Positions 7,540 through 13,666 are shown, counted from the first letter of the stretch. The stretch: DNA of 14,125 nt from AC-50 sp035640455 (GCA_035640455.1 DASQWB010000163.1:1-14125), one strand, 5' to 3'. Translations and numbers: made by a program. The notes: a model not told the origin generated them from the sequence alone.

Positions 7540-7880
7540 CCCCTAAACCGCCCGAGCCACCAGCCGTGGCCGTCGCGGTTCACGCACATGAGCCCCGTGC
7601 GGCGGCTCGTGCAGCGCCACCAGCCGCGAATCCGCCAGGTCTGCCCGAACCTCAGCGTCCGAACCGGCTCGTGGTAGCCCCGGTTGCTGCGGTCGTACGA
7701 GAAGTGCGGGCGCCCGTGGGCGCCCATGCCGATCGTGAAGCCGTCGTTCGGCGTCCAGCAGATCAGCGAGTACGGCGCCTCTCCTTCGGTCCCGCCGCAG
7801 TACGCAGCCCGCGCCGGCGTCCGGAAGGCGGCCGAGGCCCATGCGGCTCCCGGCCACAGGAGCGCGCAGGCCATCAGCAC
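7452..7880 (-). CDS. small secreted protein, DUF6636-like
   Basis: The reading frame from GTG 7880 (or ATG 7874) codes for about 142 residues. It begins with a signal peptide (LMACALLWPGAAWASAAF), cut probably after AWA or ASA. The mature part starts FRTPARAAYCGG and ends with CTSRRTGLMCVNRDGHGWWL and RFRGYRVF. Four cysteines are spaced as two likely disulfides. The pattern of an FRTP-type start and a C-terminal CTSR-x-GL-x-C-x-N-x-x-GHG-x-W block resembles DUF6636-type secreted proteins of actinobacteria; this is recognition by eye. It follows the korA stop by 11 bp and may ride on the korA transcript. The last 29 codons overlap the opposite-strand GFA gene and look like a run-on tail, since the recognisable domain ends at GYRVF. 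The function is unknown. Confidence 0.65.
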   Translation of the reverse strand: MLMACALLWPGAAWASAAFRTPARAAYCGGTEGEAPYSLICWTPNDGFTIGMGAHGRPHFSYDRSNRGYHEPVRTLRFGQTWRIRGWWRCTSRRTGLMCVNRDGHGWWLGRFRGYRVFEVRPVSNRSAPSSGSVSHGATDLT

Positions 7881-7891
7881 GGAGAGGAGCC

Positions 7892-9727
7892 TTACAGCAG
7901 CGACTCGATCGCCTCGGCGAGCTCGGCCGACTTGAACGGCAGCCCGCGCACGTGGTTGTAGCCGACCGCGTCGACGAGGAACTCCGCGCGCACGAGCTTG
8001 AGCAGCTGCCCGAGGTTCATCTCCGGCACGAGCACGCGGTCGTAGCTCCGCAGCACGTCGCCCGTGTTGCGCGGGAACGGGTTCAGGTGGTGGAGGTGCG
8101 CGGCGGCGACCTTCTTGCCGCTCTGGCGCACACGCCGCACAGCCGCGCCGATCGGGCCCGCCGTCCCTCCCCACCCCAACACCAGCAGCTTCGCGCCTTC
8201 CTCGTGGTCGACCTCGAGCTCCGGGATGTCGCCCGCGATTCCGGCCACCTTCTGCGCACGGACGCGAACCATGTAGTCGTGGTTGTCGGGGTCGTACGAG
8301 ACGTTTCCGGTCACGTCCTGCTTCTCGAGCCCGCCGATCCGGTGCTCGAGCCCGGGCGTTCCCGGGATCGCCCACGGCCGTGCGAGCATCCCCTCGTCGC
8401 GCAGGTACGGCATGAACTTCCCGTCGGCGTTCGGCTCCGTCGCGAACTCGACGGAGATGTCCGGAAGCGACGCGACGTCGGGGATCAGCCACGGCTCGGA
8501 GCCGTTCGCGAGGTACGCGTCGGAGAGCAGGAACACCGGTGTGCGGTACTTGATCGCGATCCGTGCCGCTTCGAGCGCGGAGTCGAAACAATTTCCAGGC
8601 GTCGACGCCGCGACGACCGGCACCGGCGACTCGGCGTTCCGCCCGAACAAAGCAAGCAGCAGGTCGGCCTGCTCCGGCTTCGTGGGCATCCCAGTCGAGG
8701 GCCCGGCCCGCTGGATGTCGAGGATCACGAGGGGCAGCTCGAGCGTGACGGCGAGGCCGATCGTCTCGCCCTTCAGCACGACGCCCGGCCCGCTCGAAGT
8801 CGACACGCCCAAAGCGCCACCGAACGAGGCGCCGAGCGCGGCGCCGACGGCCGCGATCTCGTCCTCGGCCTGGAAGGTGCGGACGCCGAAGTTCTTGTAA
8901 CGCGCGAGCTCTTCGAGGATCCCGGAGGCGGGCGTGATCGGATACGCGCCGAGGAACAGCGGCAGCTTGCTCTGCACCGAGGCCGCGACGAGCCCGAGCG
9001 AGAGCGCCTGGTTGCCGGTGACGTTGCGGTAGACGCCTGGCTTCAGCTTCGCCGGCTTGACTTCGTACGAGACGGCGAAGCTCTCGGTCGTCTCGCCGAA
9101 CGCGTAGCCGGCCTGGAAGGCGCGCCTGTTCGCCTCCGCGATCGCGGGCTTCGACGCGAACTTGCGCTCGATGAAGGCCAGCGTCCCCTCGGTCGGCCGG
9201 TTGTAGAGCCACGACATGAGCCCGAGCGCGAACATGTTCTTCGCGCGCTCGGCCTCGCGCTTCGTCACGTCGACGTCCTTCAGCGCCTCGATCGTCATCG
9301 ACGTGAGCGGCACCTCGTGCACCTGGAACTCGTCGAGCGAGCCGTCCTCGAGCGGGTTCGCGTCGTAGCCAGCCTTCTCGAGGTTGCGCTCGGTGAACGC
9401 GTCGGAGTTGACGATCAGCGTGCCGCCCTTCGGCAGGTCGCGGACGTTCGTCTTCAGCGCCGCGGGGTTCATCGCGACGAGGACGTTCGGCGCGTCGCCG
9501 GGGGTGAGGATGTCGTGGTCGGCGAAGTGGACCTGGAAGCCGGAGACGCCCGGCAGCGAGCCGGCGGGGGCGCGGATCTCGGCCGGGAAGTCGGGCAGCG
9601 TGGACAGGTCGTTTCCGAGCACGGCCGTCTCGCTCGTGAAGCGCCCGCCGGTGAGCTGCATGCCGTCCCCGGAGTCGCCGGCGAACCTGATGATGACCCG
9701 ATCGAGGACTTGGACCTGCTTGGCCAT
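7892..9727 (-). CDS. korA: 2-oxoacid:ferredoxin oxidoreductase, fused gamma-alpha subunit
   Basis: The 611-residue protein is the partner of KorB. Residues 10-195 form the gamma domain (RFAGDSGDGMQLTGG, 14-28; FPAEIRAP, 47-54). The alpha domain follows a linker with NVTGNQALSLGLVAA (235-249) and carries YPITPAS (262-268), FQAEDEIAAVGAALGAS (285-301), STSSGPG (309-315) and QRAGPSTGMPTKPEQADLL (339-357). The C-terminal domain has LLVLGWGGTAGPIGAAVR and HLHHLNPFPRN. Fused gamma-alpha KorA is the form seen in actinobacteria such as Mycobacterium, where the enzyme works as an oxygen-tolerant 2-oxoglutarate:ferredoxin oxidoreductase. ATG 9727 has no clear SD; TATACC (9744 to 9739) gives a leader of only a few nucleotides. 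A strong hairpin sits just upstream of that box. It is normally adjacent to korB but here is split from it. Confidence 0.93.
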   Translation of the reverse strand: MAKQVQVLDRVIIRFAGDSGDGMQLTGGRFTSETAVLGNDLSTLPDFPAEIRAPAGSLPGVSGFQVHFADHDILTPGDAPNVLVAMNPAALKTNVRDLPKGGTLIVNSDAFTERNLEKAGYDANPLEDGSLDEFQVHEVPLTSMTIEALKDVDVTKREAERAKNMFALGLMSWLYNRPTEGTLAFIERKFASKPAIAEANRRAFQAGYAFGETTESFAVSYEVKPAKLKPGVYRNVTGNQALSLGLVAASVQSKLPLFLGAYPITPASGILEELARYKNFGVRTFQAEDEIAAVGAALGASFGGALGVSTSSGPGVVLKGETIGLAVTLELPLVILDIQRAGPSTGMPTKPEQADLLLALFGRNAESPVPVVAASTPGNCFDSALEAARIAIKYRTPVFLLSDAYLANGSEPWLIPDVASLPDISVEFATEPNADGKFMPYLRDEGMLARPWAIPGTPGLEHRIGGLEKQDVTGNVSYDPDNHDYMVRVRAQKVAGIAGDIPELEVDHEEGAKLLVLGWGGTAGPIGAAVRRVRQSGKKVAAAHLHHLNPFPRNTGDVLRSYDRVLVPEMNLGQLLKLVRAEFLVDAVGYNHVRGLPFKSAELAEAIESLL

Positions 9728-9738
9728 GTCTCGCCACA

Positions 9739-9744
9739 GGTATA
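9739..9744 (-). promoter_or_regulatory. -10 candidate of korA
   Basis: TATACC reads on the minus strand 11 nt before the korA ATG, implying a leader of about 3-5 nt. No -35 consensus is visible, because that position falls inside the 9758-9787 hairpin. Confidence 0.35.
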
Positions 9745-9757
9745 GCGCACCGACGCG

Positions 9758-9787
9758 CGCGGCCGTGCAGGGTTTCGCACGGCCGCG
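9758..9787. terminator. perfect 11-bp hairpin upstream of korA
   Basis: CGCGGCCGTGC (9758-9768) and GCACGGCCGCG (9777-9787) pair perfectly around an 8-nt loop (AGGGTTTC). No T-tract follows on either strand. It could end transcripts from the COG4315 remnant or be an operator covering the -35 position of korA. Confidence 0.45.
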
Positions 9788-9802
9788 GAGTCCTTTCTCG
9801 AC

Positions 9803-9861
9803 AGGGGGCGCTCCCTCCGTGGTTGTCGCTGCTAGGAGCCGCTTCTGCGGTTGCGCCCCCT
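9803..9861. repeat. 9-bp inverted repeat with long loop
   Basis: AGGGGGCGC (9803-9811) and GCGCCCCCT (9853-9861) are perfect complements 41 nt apart, and the loop holds a small hairpin CCGC-TTCT-GCGG. The right arm touches the stop codon of the COG4315 remnant, so this may be its terminator structure. Confidence 0.3.
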
Positions 9862-10208
9862 ACTTCACGATCTCGGAGCCCGTCGGCGAGACGGGTAGAA
9901 CGGCGGGGCCGAAGTCCGTAAGGCCCTCGCCGCGCGTCTGACCCGCACGTTCGAGCTTGAAGGTGTAGAACGGATGGCCGCCGTACGTGAGCTGCTGCGC
10001 TCCGCCGGCGCGCCTGATCGTGCCGAGCAGCGCGGCCTTGACGCCGGCACCGGCGCGCGGCTTGCCGCTCGTGAGGAGCGGTGGCCAGAACATCGCGCAG
10101 CTCCCGGAGCACGCGCTTCTCCTCGGCTTGTCCTTCTCGAACAGTAGAGCGTGCGACCGCGGGAATCGACCAGGATTCGACCGAGCGGCCTCTTGCTGAC
10201 CTTCACGA
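9860..10208 (-). pseudogene. COG4315-type lipoprotein remnant, frameshifted and lacking its signal peptide
   Basis: Two frames together give most of a COG4315 protein (secreted lipoproteins with a Y-x-[FWY]-x-x-D repeat). The upstream frame reads VKVSKRPLGRILVDSRGRTLY. The downstream frame reads FEKDKPRRSACSG, then CAMFWPPLLTSGKPRAG and LTYGGHPFYTFKLERAGQ, and ends GSEIVK at 9860. One base is missing just after the TAC of RTLY (about 10143): adding it gives TLYLFEKDK, the canonical repeat. The second repeat is intact (YTFKLE). The expected aromatic pair after DFG is replaced by PAVLP. Upstream of 10208 the frame continues without any signal peptide or lipobox, so the 5' end is also lost or scrambled. 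The function of the family is unknown. It is convergent with nothing and divergent from the CHRD gene. Confidence 0.65.
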
Positions 10209-10349
10209 GGGCGCCTTTCCGCGTGGCGGCGCCTCCCGTCGAGACGACGGCTGCCGAGAGATGGGAATCGACCCCGCCACGGACGGATACGGACGCGCGA
10301 GCGCGGCCGGTTGTTAAGCGTCGGTTGCGGTGCGAAACCGAACTCGCGA

Positions 10350-10363
10350 CCTATCCGAATAGG
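10350..10363. promoter_or_regulatory. small palindrome upstream of the CHRD gene
   Basis: CCTAT-CCGA-ATAGG is a perfect 5-bp inverted repeat about 30 nt before the TTG start, in the zone where a promoter would lie. It may be an operator or part of the -10 region. Confidence 0.2.
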
Positions 10364-10380
10364 CCCCCGTAGACAGTCGC

Positions 10381-10390
10381 GAAGGAGGGG
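10381..10390 (+). promoter_or_regulatory. ribosome binding site deciding a TTG start
   Basis: GAAGGAGGGG is one of the strongest SD sequences here and sits 2-6 nt before TTG 10393, which supports TTG as the start of the CHRD gene. Confidence 0.7.
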
Positions 10391-10392
10391 TA

Positions 10393-10839
10393 TTGAGGAA
10401 GGCAGTCATCACCGTGGTGGCGCTCGCGCTGGCCGCCGCGCTGGCGGCGGGAGGCCTCGCGGCCGTCGGCAAGGAAGGGACCTACAAGCTGTCCGCGAAG
10501 CTGACCGCGGCACGGGAGGTCCCAAAACCGACCGGCGTTCCGGCAGGAGCGGAGGGCACGTTCACCGGGACGCTCAGGGGCAAGAAGCTGACGTTCAGGC
10601 TGACGTTCGCTCGCCTGAGTGGCAAGGCCCTGGCCGCGCACATCCACAAGCGGAAGGCCGGGACGTCGGGGCCGGTGCTCATCACCCTTTGTGGGCCGTG
10701 CAAGTCGCCGGTGACGAAGACGGTCACCGTCACCTCGGCTCAGCGGAACGTCATCGAGCACAAGGCGACGTACGTGAACGTCCACACGGCGAAGAACCAA
10801 GGCGGCGAGATCCGCGGCCAGATCAAGGCGACCGAGTAG
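10393..10839 (+). CDS. secreted CHRD-domain protein
   Basis: The 148-residue product has an N-terminal signal peptide or anchor (KAVITVVALALAAALAAGGL, 3-22). It is followed by a CHRD domain, a beta-sheet module first named in chordin and common in secreted bacterial proteins. Family landmarks are KLSAKLTAAREVPKP (33-47), GTFTGTLRGKKLTFRLTFARLSG, AAHIHKRKAGTSGPVLITLCG and the end block YVNVHTAKNQGGEIRGQI. That NVHTA-x-N-x-GGEIRGQI signature is near-diagnostic. The two histidines in AHIH and the NVHT histidine are the usual conserved ones. Two cysteines (CGPC) could form a disulfide or bind a metal. The start is TTG with a strong SD. It stands alone and is followed by a strong hairpin. The biochemical role is unknown. 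Confidence 0.88.
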   Translation: MRKAVITVVALALAAALAAGGLAAVGKEGTYKLSAKLTAAREVPKPTGVPAGAEGTFTGTLRGKKLTFRLTFARLSGKALAAHIHKRKAGTSGPVLITLCGPCKSPVTKTVTVTSAQRNVIEHKATYVNVHTAKNQGGEIRGQIKATE

Positions 10840-10846
10840 GTCGTGC

Positions 10847-10876
10847 GAGGGGCGGGTGCCTCCCCGCCCGCCCCTC
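10847..10876. terminator. 10-bp hairpin shared by convergent genes
   Basis: GAGGGGCGGG (10847-10856) and CCCGCCCCTC (10867-10876) form a perfect stem around a 10-nt loop, 7 nt after the CHRD stop. The right arm includes part of the TGA of the minus-strand gene. Weak T content follows (CTCCCTCTT). It is a likely bidirectional terminator. Confidence 0.6.
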
Positions 10877-11108
10877 ACTCCCTCTTGCGTACGACGGTCA
10901 GGCCCCATGCAGCGCCCGAGGCGAAGAGCTCGTCCGGGTCGACGTCCCCGAGCCAGCCGATGAAGTGGCGCTCCGGATCGTCGGGCGTGGCGCCGTACAC
11001 CGCGGGCCGCTCCGAGGCCGGCGGCTCCTCGCGCCGACCGCGCTCGAGCTCGTCGAGGCGAGCCGCGGCCTCGTCGGCGGCCGGCCCTTCCATGTAGCCC
11101 CGCGGCAT
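10875..11108 (-). CDS. conserved-looking 77-residue hypothetical protein
   Basis: This small acidic and basic soluble protein begins MPRGYMEGPAADEAAARL and ends AWGLTVVRKRE. An N-terminal helix (ADEAAARLDELERGRRE) is followed by a proline-rich link and a segment RHFIGWLGDVDPDELFASG. No signal peptide, cysteines or membrane segment are seen. I do not recognise the family. The frame is open upstream to 11186, but ATG 11108 is preferred because CAAGAT lies 6 nt upstream and the upstream codons overlap the VOC gene. ATG 11093 is an alternative. It is divergent from the VOC gene with only 19 bp between the start codons. Confidence 0.55.
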   Translation of the reverse strand: MPRGYMEGPAADEAAARLDELERGRREEPPASERPAVYGATPDDPERHFIGWLGDVDPDELFASGAAWGLTVVRKRE

Positions 11109-11113
11109 GCCGC

Positions 11114-11120
11114 TATCTTG
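11114..11120. promoter_or_regulatory. shared bidirectional -10 element
   Basis: TATCTT on the plus strand (11114-11119) is 8 nt before TTG 11128, and CAAGAT on the minus strand (11120 to 11115) is 6 nt before ATG 11108. The two hexamers overlap almost completely, so one melted region could serve two divergent leaderless transcripts. Confidence 0.45.
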
Positions 11121-11127
11121 CCGCTCG

Positions 11128-11967
11128 TTGGCAATTCCGGCTGAGACGAGGATGGGGGCGGTCCACGTGACGGTGGCCGAGCTCACGCGCTCGCTCGACT
11201 ACTACCGCCGGGCGATCGGCCTCGACGTCCTCGAGCAGGCCGCCGGCCGCGCCTCGCTTGGCGCAAACTCGACCGAGCTGCTCGTCCTCGTCGAGGAGCC
11301 GGGAGCGAGGCCGGCCGACGGGCACACGGGGCTCTACCACTTCGCGCTGCTCCTCCCGACGCGCGCCGACCTCGGCCGCTGGCTCGCGCACGCGGCGCGC
11401 GACCGCGTCCAGCTCACGGGGCTCTCCGACCACTACGTAAGCGAGGCGATCTACCTCCGCGATCCCGACCGGCACGGCATCGAGATCTACGCCGACCGGC
11501 CGCGCGAGCTGTGGGAAGGGCAGGTGGGGAGCCGGATGACGACCGAGCCGCTCGACGTCGACAGTCTGCTCGCGGAGGTGGGCGGCGCCTCCGACTTCGC
11601 CGGCCTGCCGGGCGGAACGGTCATGGGGCACGTCCATCTGAAGGTGGCGGGAATCCCGGAGACGATCCACTTCTACCGCGACGTGCTGGGCTTCGACCTC
11701 GTCGTCGAGCGGGTCCCGCAGGCGGCCTTCTTGAGCGCCGGCGGCTACCACCACCACATCGGCGCGAACACATGGGAGAGCACGGGCGCGGCGCCGCCGC
11801 CGGAGGGAACCGCGGCGCTCCGCCACGCGACGATCTTCCTACCGAGCGTCGAGGAGCGCGACGAGGTCGCGCGCCGCGTCGCCGAGGCGGGTCAGGAGCC
11901 GGAAGAGACCTCGGACGGGGTCACCGTGCGCGACCCCTCGGGGAACCGGCTCGTGCTCGCGGCGTAG
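11128..11967 (+). CDS. two-domain VOC protein, catechol 2,3-dioxygenase-like (CatE type)
   Basis: The 279-residue protein has two vicinal oxygen chelate domains: 8-125 and 164-279. Domain 1 has AVHVTVAELTRSLDYYR (His13), LYHFALLLP (His71) and RDPDRHGIEIYADR (Glu119). Domain 2 has GHVHLKVAGIPETIHFYRDVLGF (His168/His170), the GGYHHHIGANTW block (209-211) typical of CatE-like extradiol dioxygenases, and RDPSGNRLVLAA. The usual acidic metal ligand after DPxGN is absent in domain 2 (RLVL instead of RIEL), so the metal site may be in domain 1 or altered. The substrate is unknown. The frame opens at ATG 11107, but TTG 11128 gives the familiar start LAIPAETR-x-G and has TATCTT 8 nt upstream. The 3' end overlaps the convergent ligase gene by 76 bp. 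Confidence 0.8.
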   Translation: MAIPAETRMGAVHVTVAELTRSLDYYRRAIGLDVLEQAAGRASLGANSTELLVLVEEPGARPADGHTGLYHFALLLPTRADLGRWLAHAARDRVQLTGLSDHYVSEAIYLRDPDRHGIEIYADRPRELWEGQVGSRMTTEPLDVDSLLAEVGGASDFAGLPGGTVMGHVHLKVAGIPETIHFYRDVLGFDLVVERVPQAAFLSAGGYHHHIGANTWESTGAAPPPEGTAALRHATIFLPSVEERDEVARRVAEAGQEPEETSDGVTVRDPSGNRLVLAA

Positions 11968-13403
11968 CGGAAGGCAAGCGGCGCGGCGAGGACCCCGCCG
12001 AGCCCCCACAGGCAGTAGGCGATCCACGGATCGCCGATGACGTCGGTCTGGATCGCGAGCGCGAGCGCAGCCGCGACGGCGGCGGCGAGACCGGCCGCGA
12101 ACGCGCGCAGCTCCGGCTCCTCCGCGCGCCGCGCCGCGAGGACGAGCGCCGCGAGCAGCGACAGGCCCCAGGCGATCCACAGGAGCCCGCCGAGAACGCC
12201 CGTCTCCGCGGCGATCTCGGTGTAGTTCGACTCGCCGGCGCGCAGCGGCACGCCCGTCCGCGACGCCGTCTGGCCGACGTTGCCGACGCCGTAGCCCTGC
12301 GGGTGGTGGAAGTCGGTCCGCAGTCCGGCCTTCAGGTTCTCGAGGTGGCTGTGCACCGACGACTCGTTGATGCTGAGCGCCTTCCCCGAAGCGCCCGGCT
12401 TCTGCTTGGCGAGCTTCCGCTGGTAGACGAGGTCCGCCTTCGTCCAGTGACCCTCGGGCGCGATCGACGTGAAGACATGTGCGAAACCGAAGCCGACGGC
12501 GGCCGTCGCGACCGCGGCGGCGAGCAGCCAGGCGCGGCGACGGACGATCGCAAGGACGCCGAGCCCGACGACGAGCGCGGCGACGGAGGCGCGCGAGAAC
12601 GTCCAGAGCAGCCCAGCGGCGGAGATCGCAGCAAGGGCGGCGAGGAGCCGCACGTGGCGGCGCAGGCCGGCGACCGCGGCAGAGACGAGCAGCGCCACGA
12701 CGAGCATGTAGCTCGTCGCGAGCGGGCTCAGGAAGACGGAGACGAGACGGCGGAGGAAATGGCTCTCGGAGCCGGTGTTGTAGACGAAGTTCTCCGGCAG
12801 GTTGCCGGTGCCGTGGTAGTCGTAGCCGAGCTGGTTGTGGAAGTAGTCCGGCACGCTCGAGGAGCGCCACCAGCCGATCGGGACGGCGTAGACCTCGACG
12901 ACCCCGATGGCGGCGACGGCGGCGGCCGCGCCCACGATCGTCCACCCGAGGCGGCGAAGGTCGGCGCGGCCGAGCGCGAGCGAGCGGCCGAGGAAATATG
13001 CGCCGACGGGAACGAGGTCGTGCTTCAGCCCGAGCAGCACCGCCTTGTGGCCGGCGTGGCCGCCGAGCGCGGATTGCGGTACGAGCCCGTAGATGACGAC
13101 GAGGGCGCCGAAGGCGAGCGCGAGGGCGTCGACAAGTCCGGGTGTGAAGGGAAGCCGCCGTTCGCGGATGGCTTCGAGCGCTAGACGAGCGAGCGCAACG
13201 GCGAGCAGGATCTCCTTCCACGCCTCGATCGCGGTCAGCGAGGCGCCGCGGACGCCGGCGCCGTAGAGCGCAGCGCCGAGCGCGTTGTGCAGCGCGAGCC
13301 CGACCACGAAGAGGTAGAGCGCGCGGGCCGGTCGCAGCCAGACGGCCGCCGCGGCGACGAGAAGGAGAACCGCATAGAGAGCGAGCGCCACAGGCGCGGC
13401 CAC
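11892..13403 (-). CDS. O-antigen ligase/Wzy-like polysaccharide membrane protein
   Basis: The 503-residue protein is a polytopic membrane protein with about 10-12 hydrophobic helices (for example 6-23, 94-107, 153-176, 229-247, 252-268, 272-287, 291-310). Its layout matches the O-antigen ligase/Wzy polymerase family. The signature stretch is AAGLLWTFSRASVAALVVG (262-280), with Arg271 of the conserved SR pair. A large outer loop then carries SSVHSHLENLKAGLRTDFHH (348-367) and GYGVGNVG (370-377), the histidine- and glycine-rich loop of the family. A smaller loop (180-220) has GYDYHGTGNLPENFVYNTGS. It would join or polymerise surface glycans on the outer face of the membrane. No glycosyltransferase genes are near, so the glycan is unknown. 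The start GTG 13403 has TACTCT exactly 7 nt upstream and no SD. Confidence 0.8.
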   Translation of the reverse strand: MAAPVALALYAVLLLVAAAAVWLRPARALYLFVVGLALHNALGAALYGAGVRGASLTAIEAWKEILLAVALARLALEAIRERRLPFTPGLVDALALAFGALVVIYGLVPQSALGGHAGHKAVLLGLKHDLVPVGAYFLGRSLALGRADLRRLGWTIVGAAAAVAAIGVVEVYAVPIGWWRSSSVPDYFHNQLGYDYHGTGNLPENFVYNTGSESHFLRRLVSVFLSPLATSYMLVVALLVSAAVAGLRRHVRLLAALAAISAAGLLWTFSRASVAALVVGLGVLAIVRRRAWLLAAAVATAAVGFGFAHVFTSIAPEGHWTKADLVYQRKLAKQKPGASGKALSINESSVHSHLENLKAGLRTDFHHPQGYGVGNVGQTASRTGVPLRAGESNYTEIAAETGVLGGLLWIAWGLSLLAALVLAARRAEEPELRAFAAGLAAAVAAALALAIQTDVIGDPWIAYCLWGLGGVLAAPLAFRYAASTSRFPEGSRTVTPSEVSSGS

Positions 13404-13410
13404 GCGTACG

Positions 13411-13416
13411 AGAGTA
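13411..13416 (-). promoter_or_regulatory. leaderless-type -10 of the ligase gene
   Basis: TACTCT reads on the minus strand (13416 to 13411), 7 nt before GTG 13403. The arrangement matches the other leaderless-type starts in the window and fixes this start. Confidence 0.45.
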
Positions 13417-13419
13417 GCG

Positions 13420-13443
13420 GCGGGGGCGCCATCGCGCCCCCGC
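13420..13443 (-). terminator. 10-bp GC hairpin after the 28-codon ORF
   Basis: GCGGGGGCGC (13420-13429) pairs with GCGCCCCCGC (13434-13443) around a 4-nt loop (CATC). It lies 11 nt past the stop of the small ORF and just upstream of the ligase -10. It has no T-tract, but the tight loop makes it a good terminator or insulator candidate. Confidence 0.55.
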
Positions 13444-13454
13444 GTCTCGCAGCT

Positions 13455-13541
13455 CTAGGGAGGCCAGGGGCCCCCACCGTTGAGGATGCCGAGAGCTATC
13501 GCAACGAGCACGATTAGCGCCGCTTGAACGCGTCGCGACAC
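13455..13541 (-). CDS. 28-residue hydrophobic small protein
   Basis: A GTG at 13541 opens a 28-codon frame ending in TAG at 13455. The product starts MSRRVQAALIVLVAIALGIL, a short basic head and one hydrophobic helix long enough to span a membrane, and ends NGGGPWPP. The SD is the best in the window: AGGAGGTG (plus strand 13548-13555 complement) with a 6-nt spacer. A hairpin lies downstream and an inverted repeat just upstream, so it looks like a complete transcription unit. A GGGPWPP tail after a single helix suggests a membrane miniprotein, or possibly a leader peptide. I do not know a family for it. Coding status rests on SD, spacing and protein character, not on homology. Confidence 0.55.
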   Translation of the reverse strand: MSRRVQAALIVLVAIALGILNGGGPWPP

Positions 13542-13557
13542 GGGCCGCACCTCCTTT

Positions 13558-13595
13558 CTCGCCTGGTCGAAATACCTTTTTCCAATACAGGCGAG
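13558..13595 (-). promoter_or_regulatory. inverted repeat at the start of the small-ORF leader
   Basis: CTCGCCTG (13558-13565) and CAGGCGAG (13588-13595) are perfect 8-bp complements around 22 nt rich in A/T, 2 nt before the SD. In RNA it would form a hairpin touching the SD; in DNA it could be an operator. TATTTC or TATTGG inside the loop could also be the -10. Confidence 0.4.
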
Positions 13596-13666
13596 TTGCT
13601 GCCGTAACCGAACCTCAGTTAGCGATGGATTGTCAAGGGAGGAAGTCTGTCCACAGTCATGATTAG

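Noticed and set aside
7841..9745. 634-codon plus-strand frame antisense to korA
   Set aside because: Low-complexity Arg/Val/Glu composition typical of the antisense of a GC-rich gene; korA has unmistakable family motifs.
7452..10112. 886-codon minus-strand frame running across korA
   Set aside because: It is the Arg/Ala-rich shadow of korA in another frame. Only its last part (from 7880) is a plausible protein, which is listed separately.
11511..13184. 557-codon plus-strand frame over the VOC and ligase genes
   Set aside because: Arg/Gly/Asp-rich shadow sequence with no domain; both real genes underneath are recognisable.
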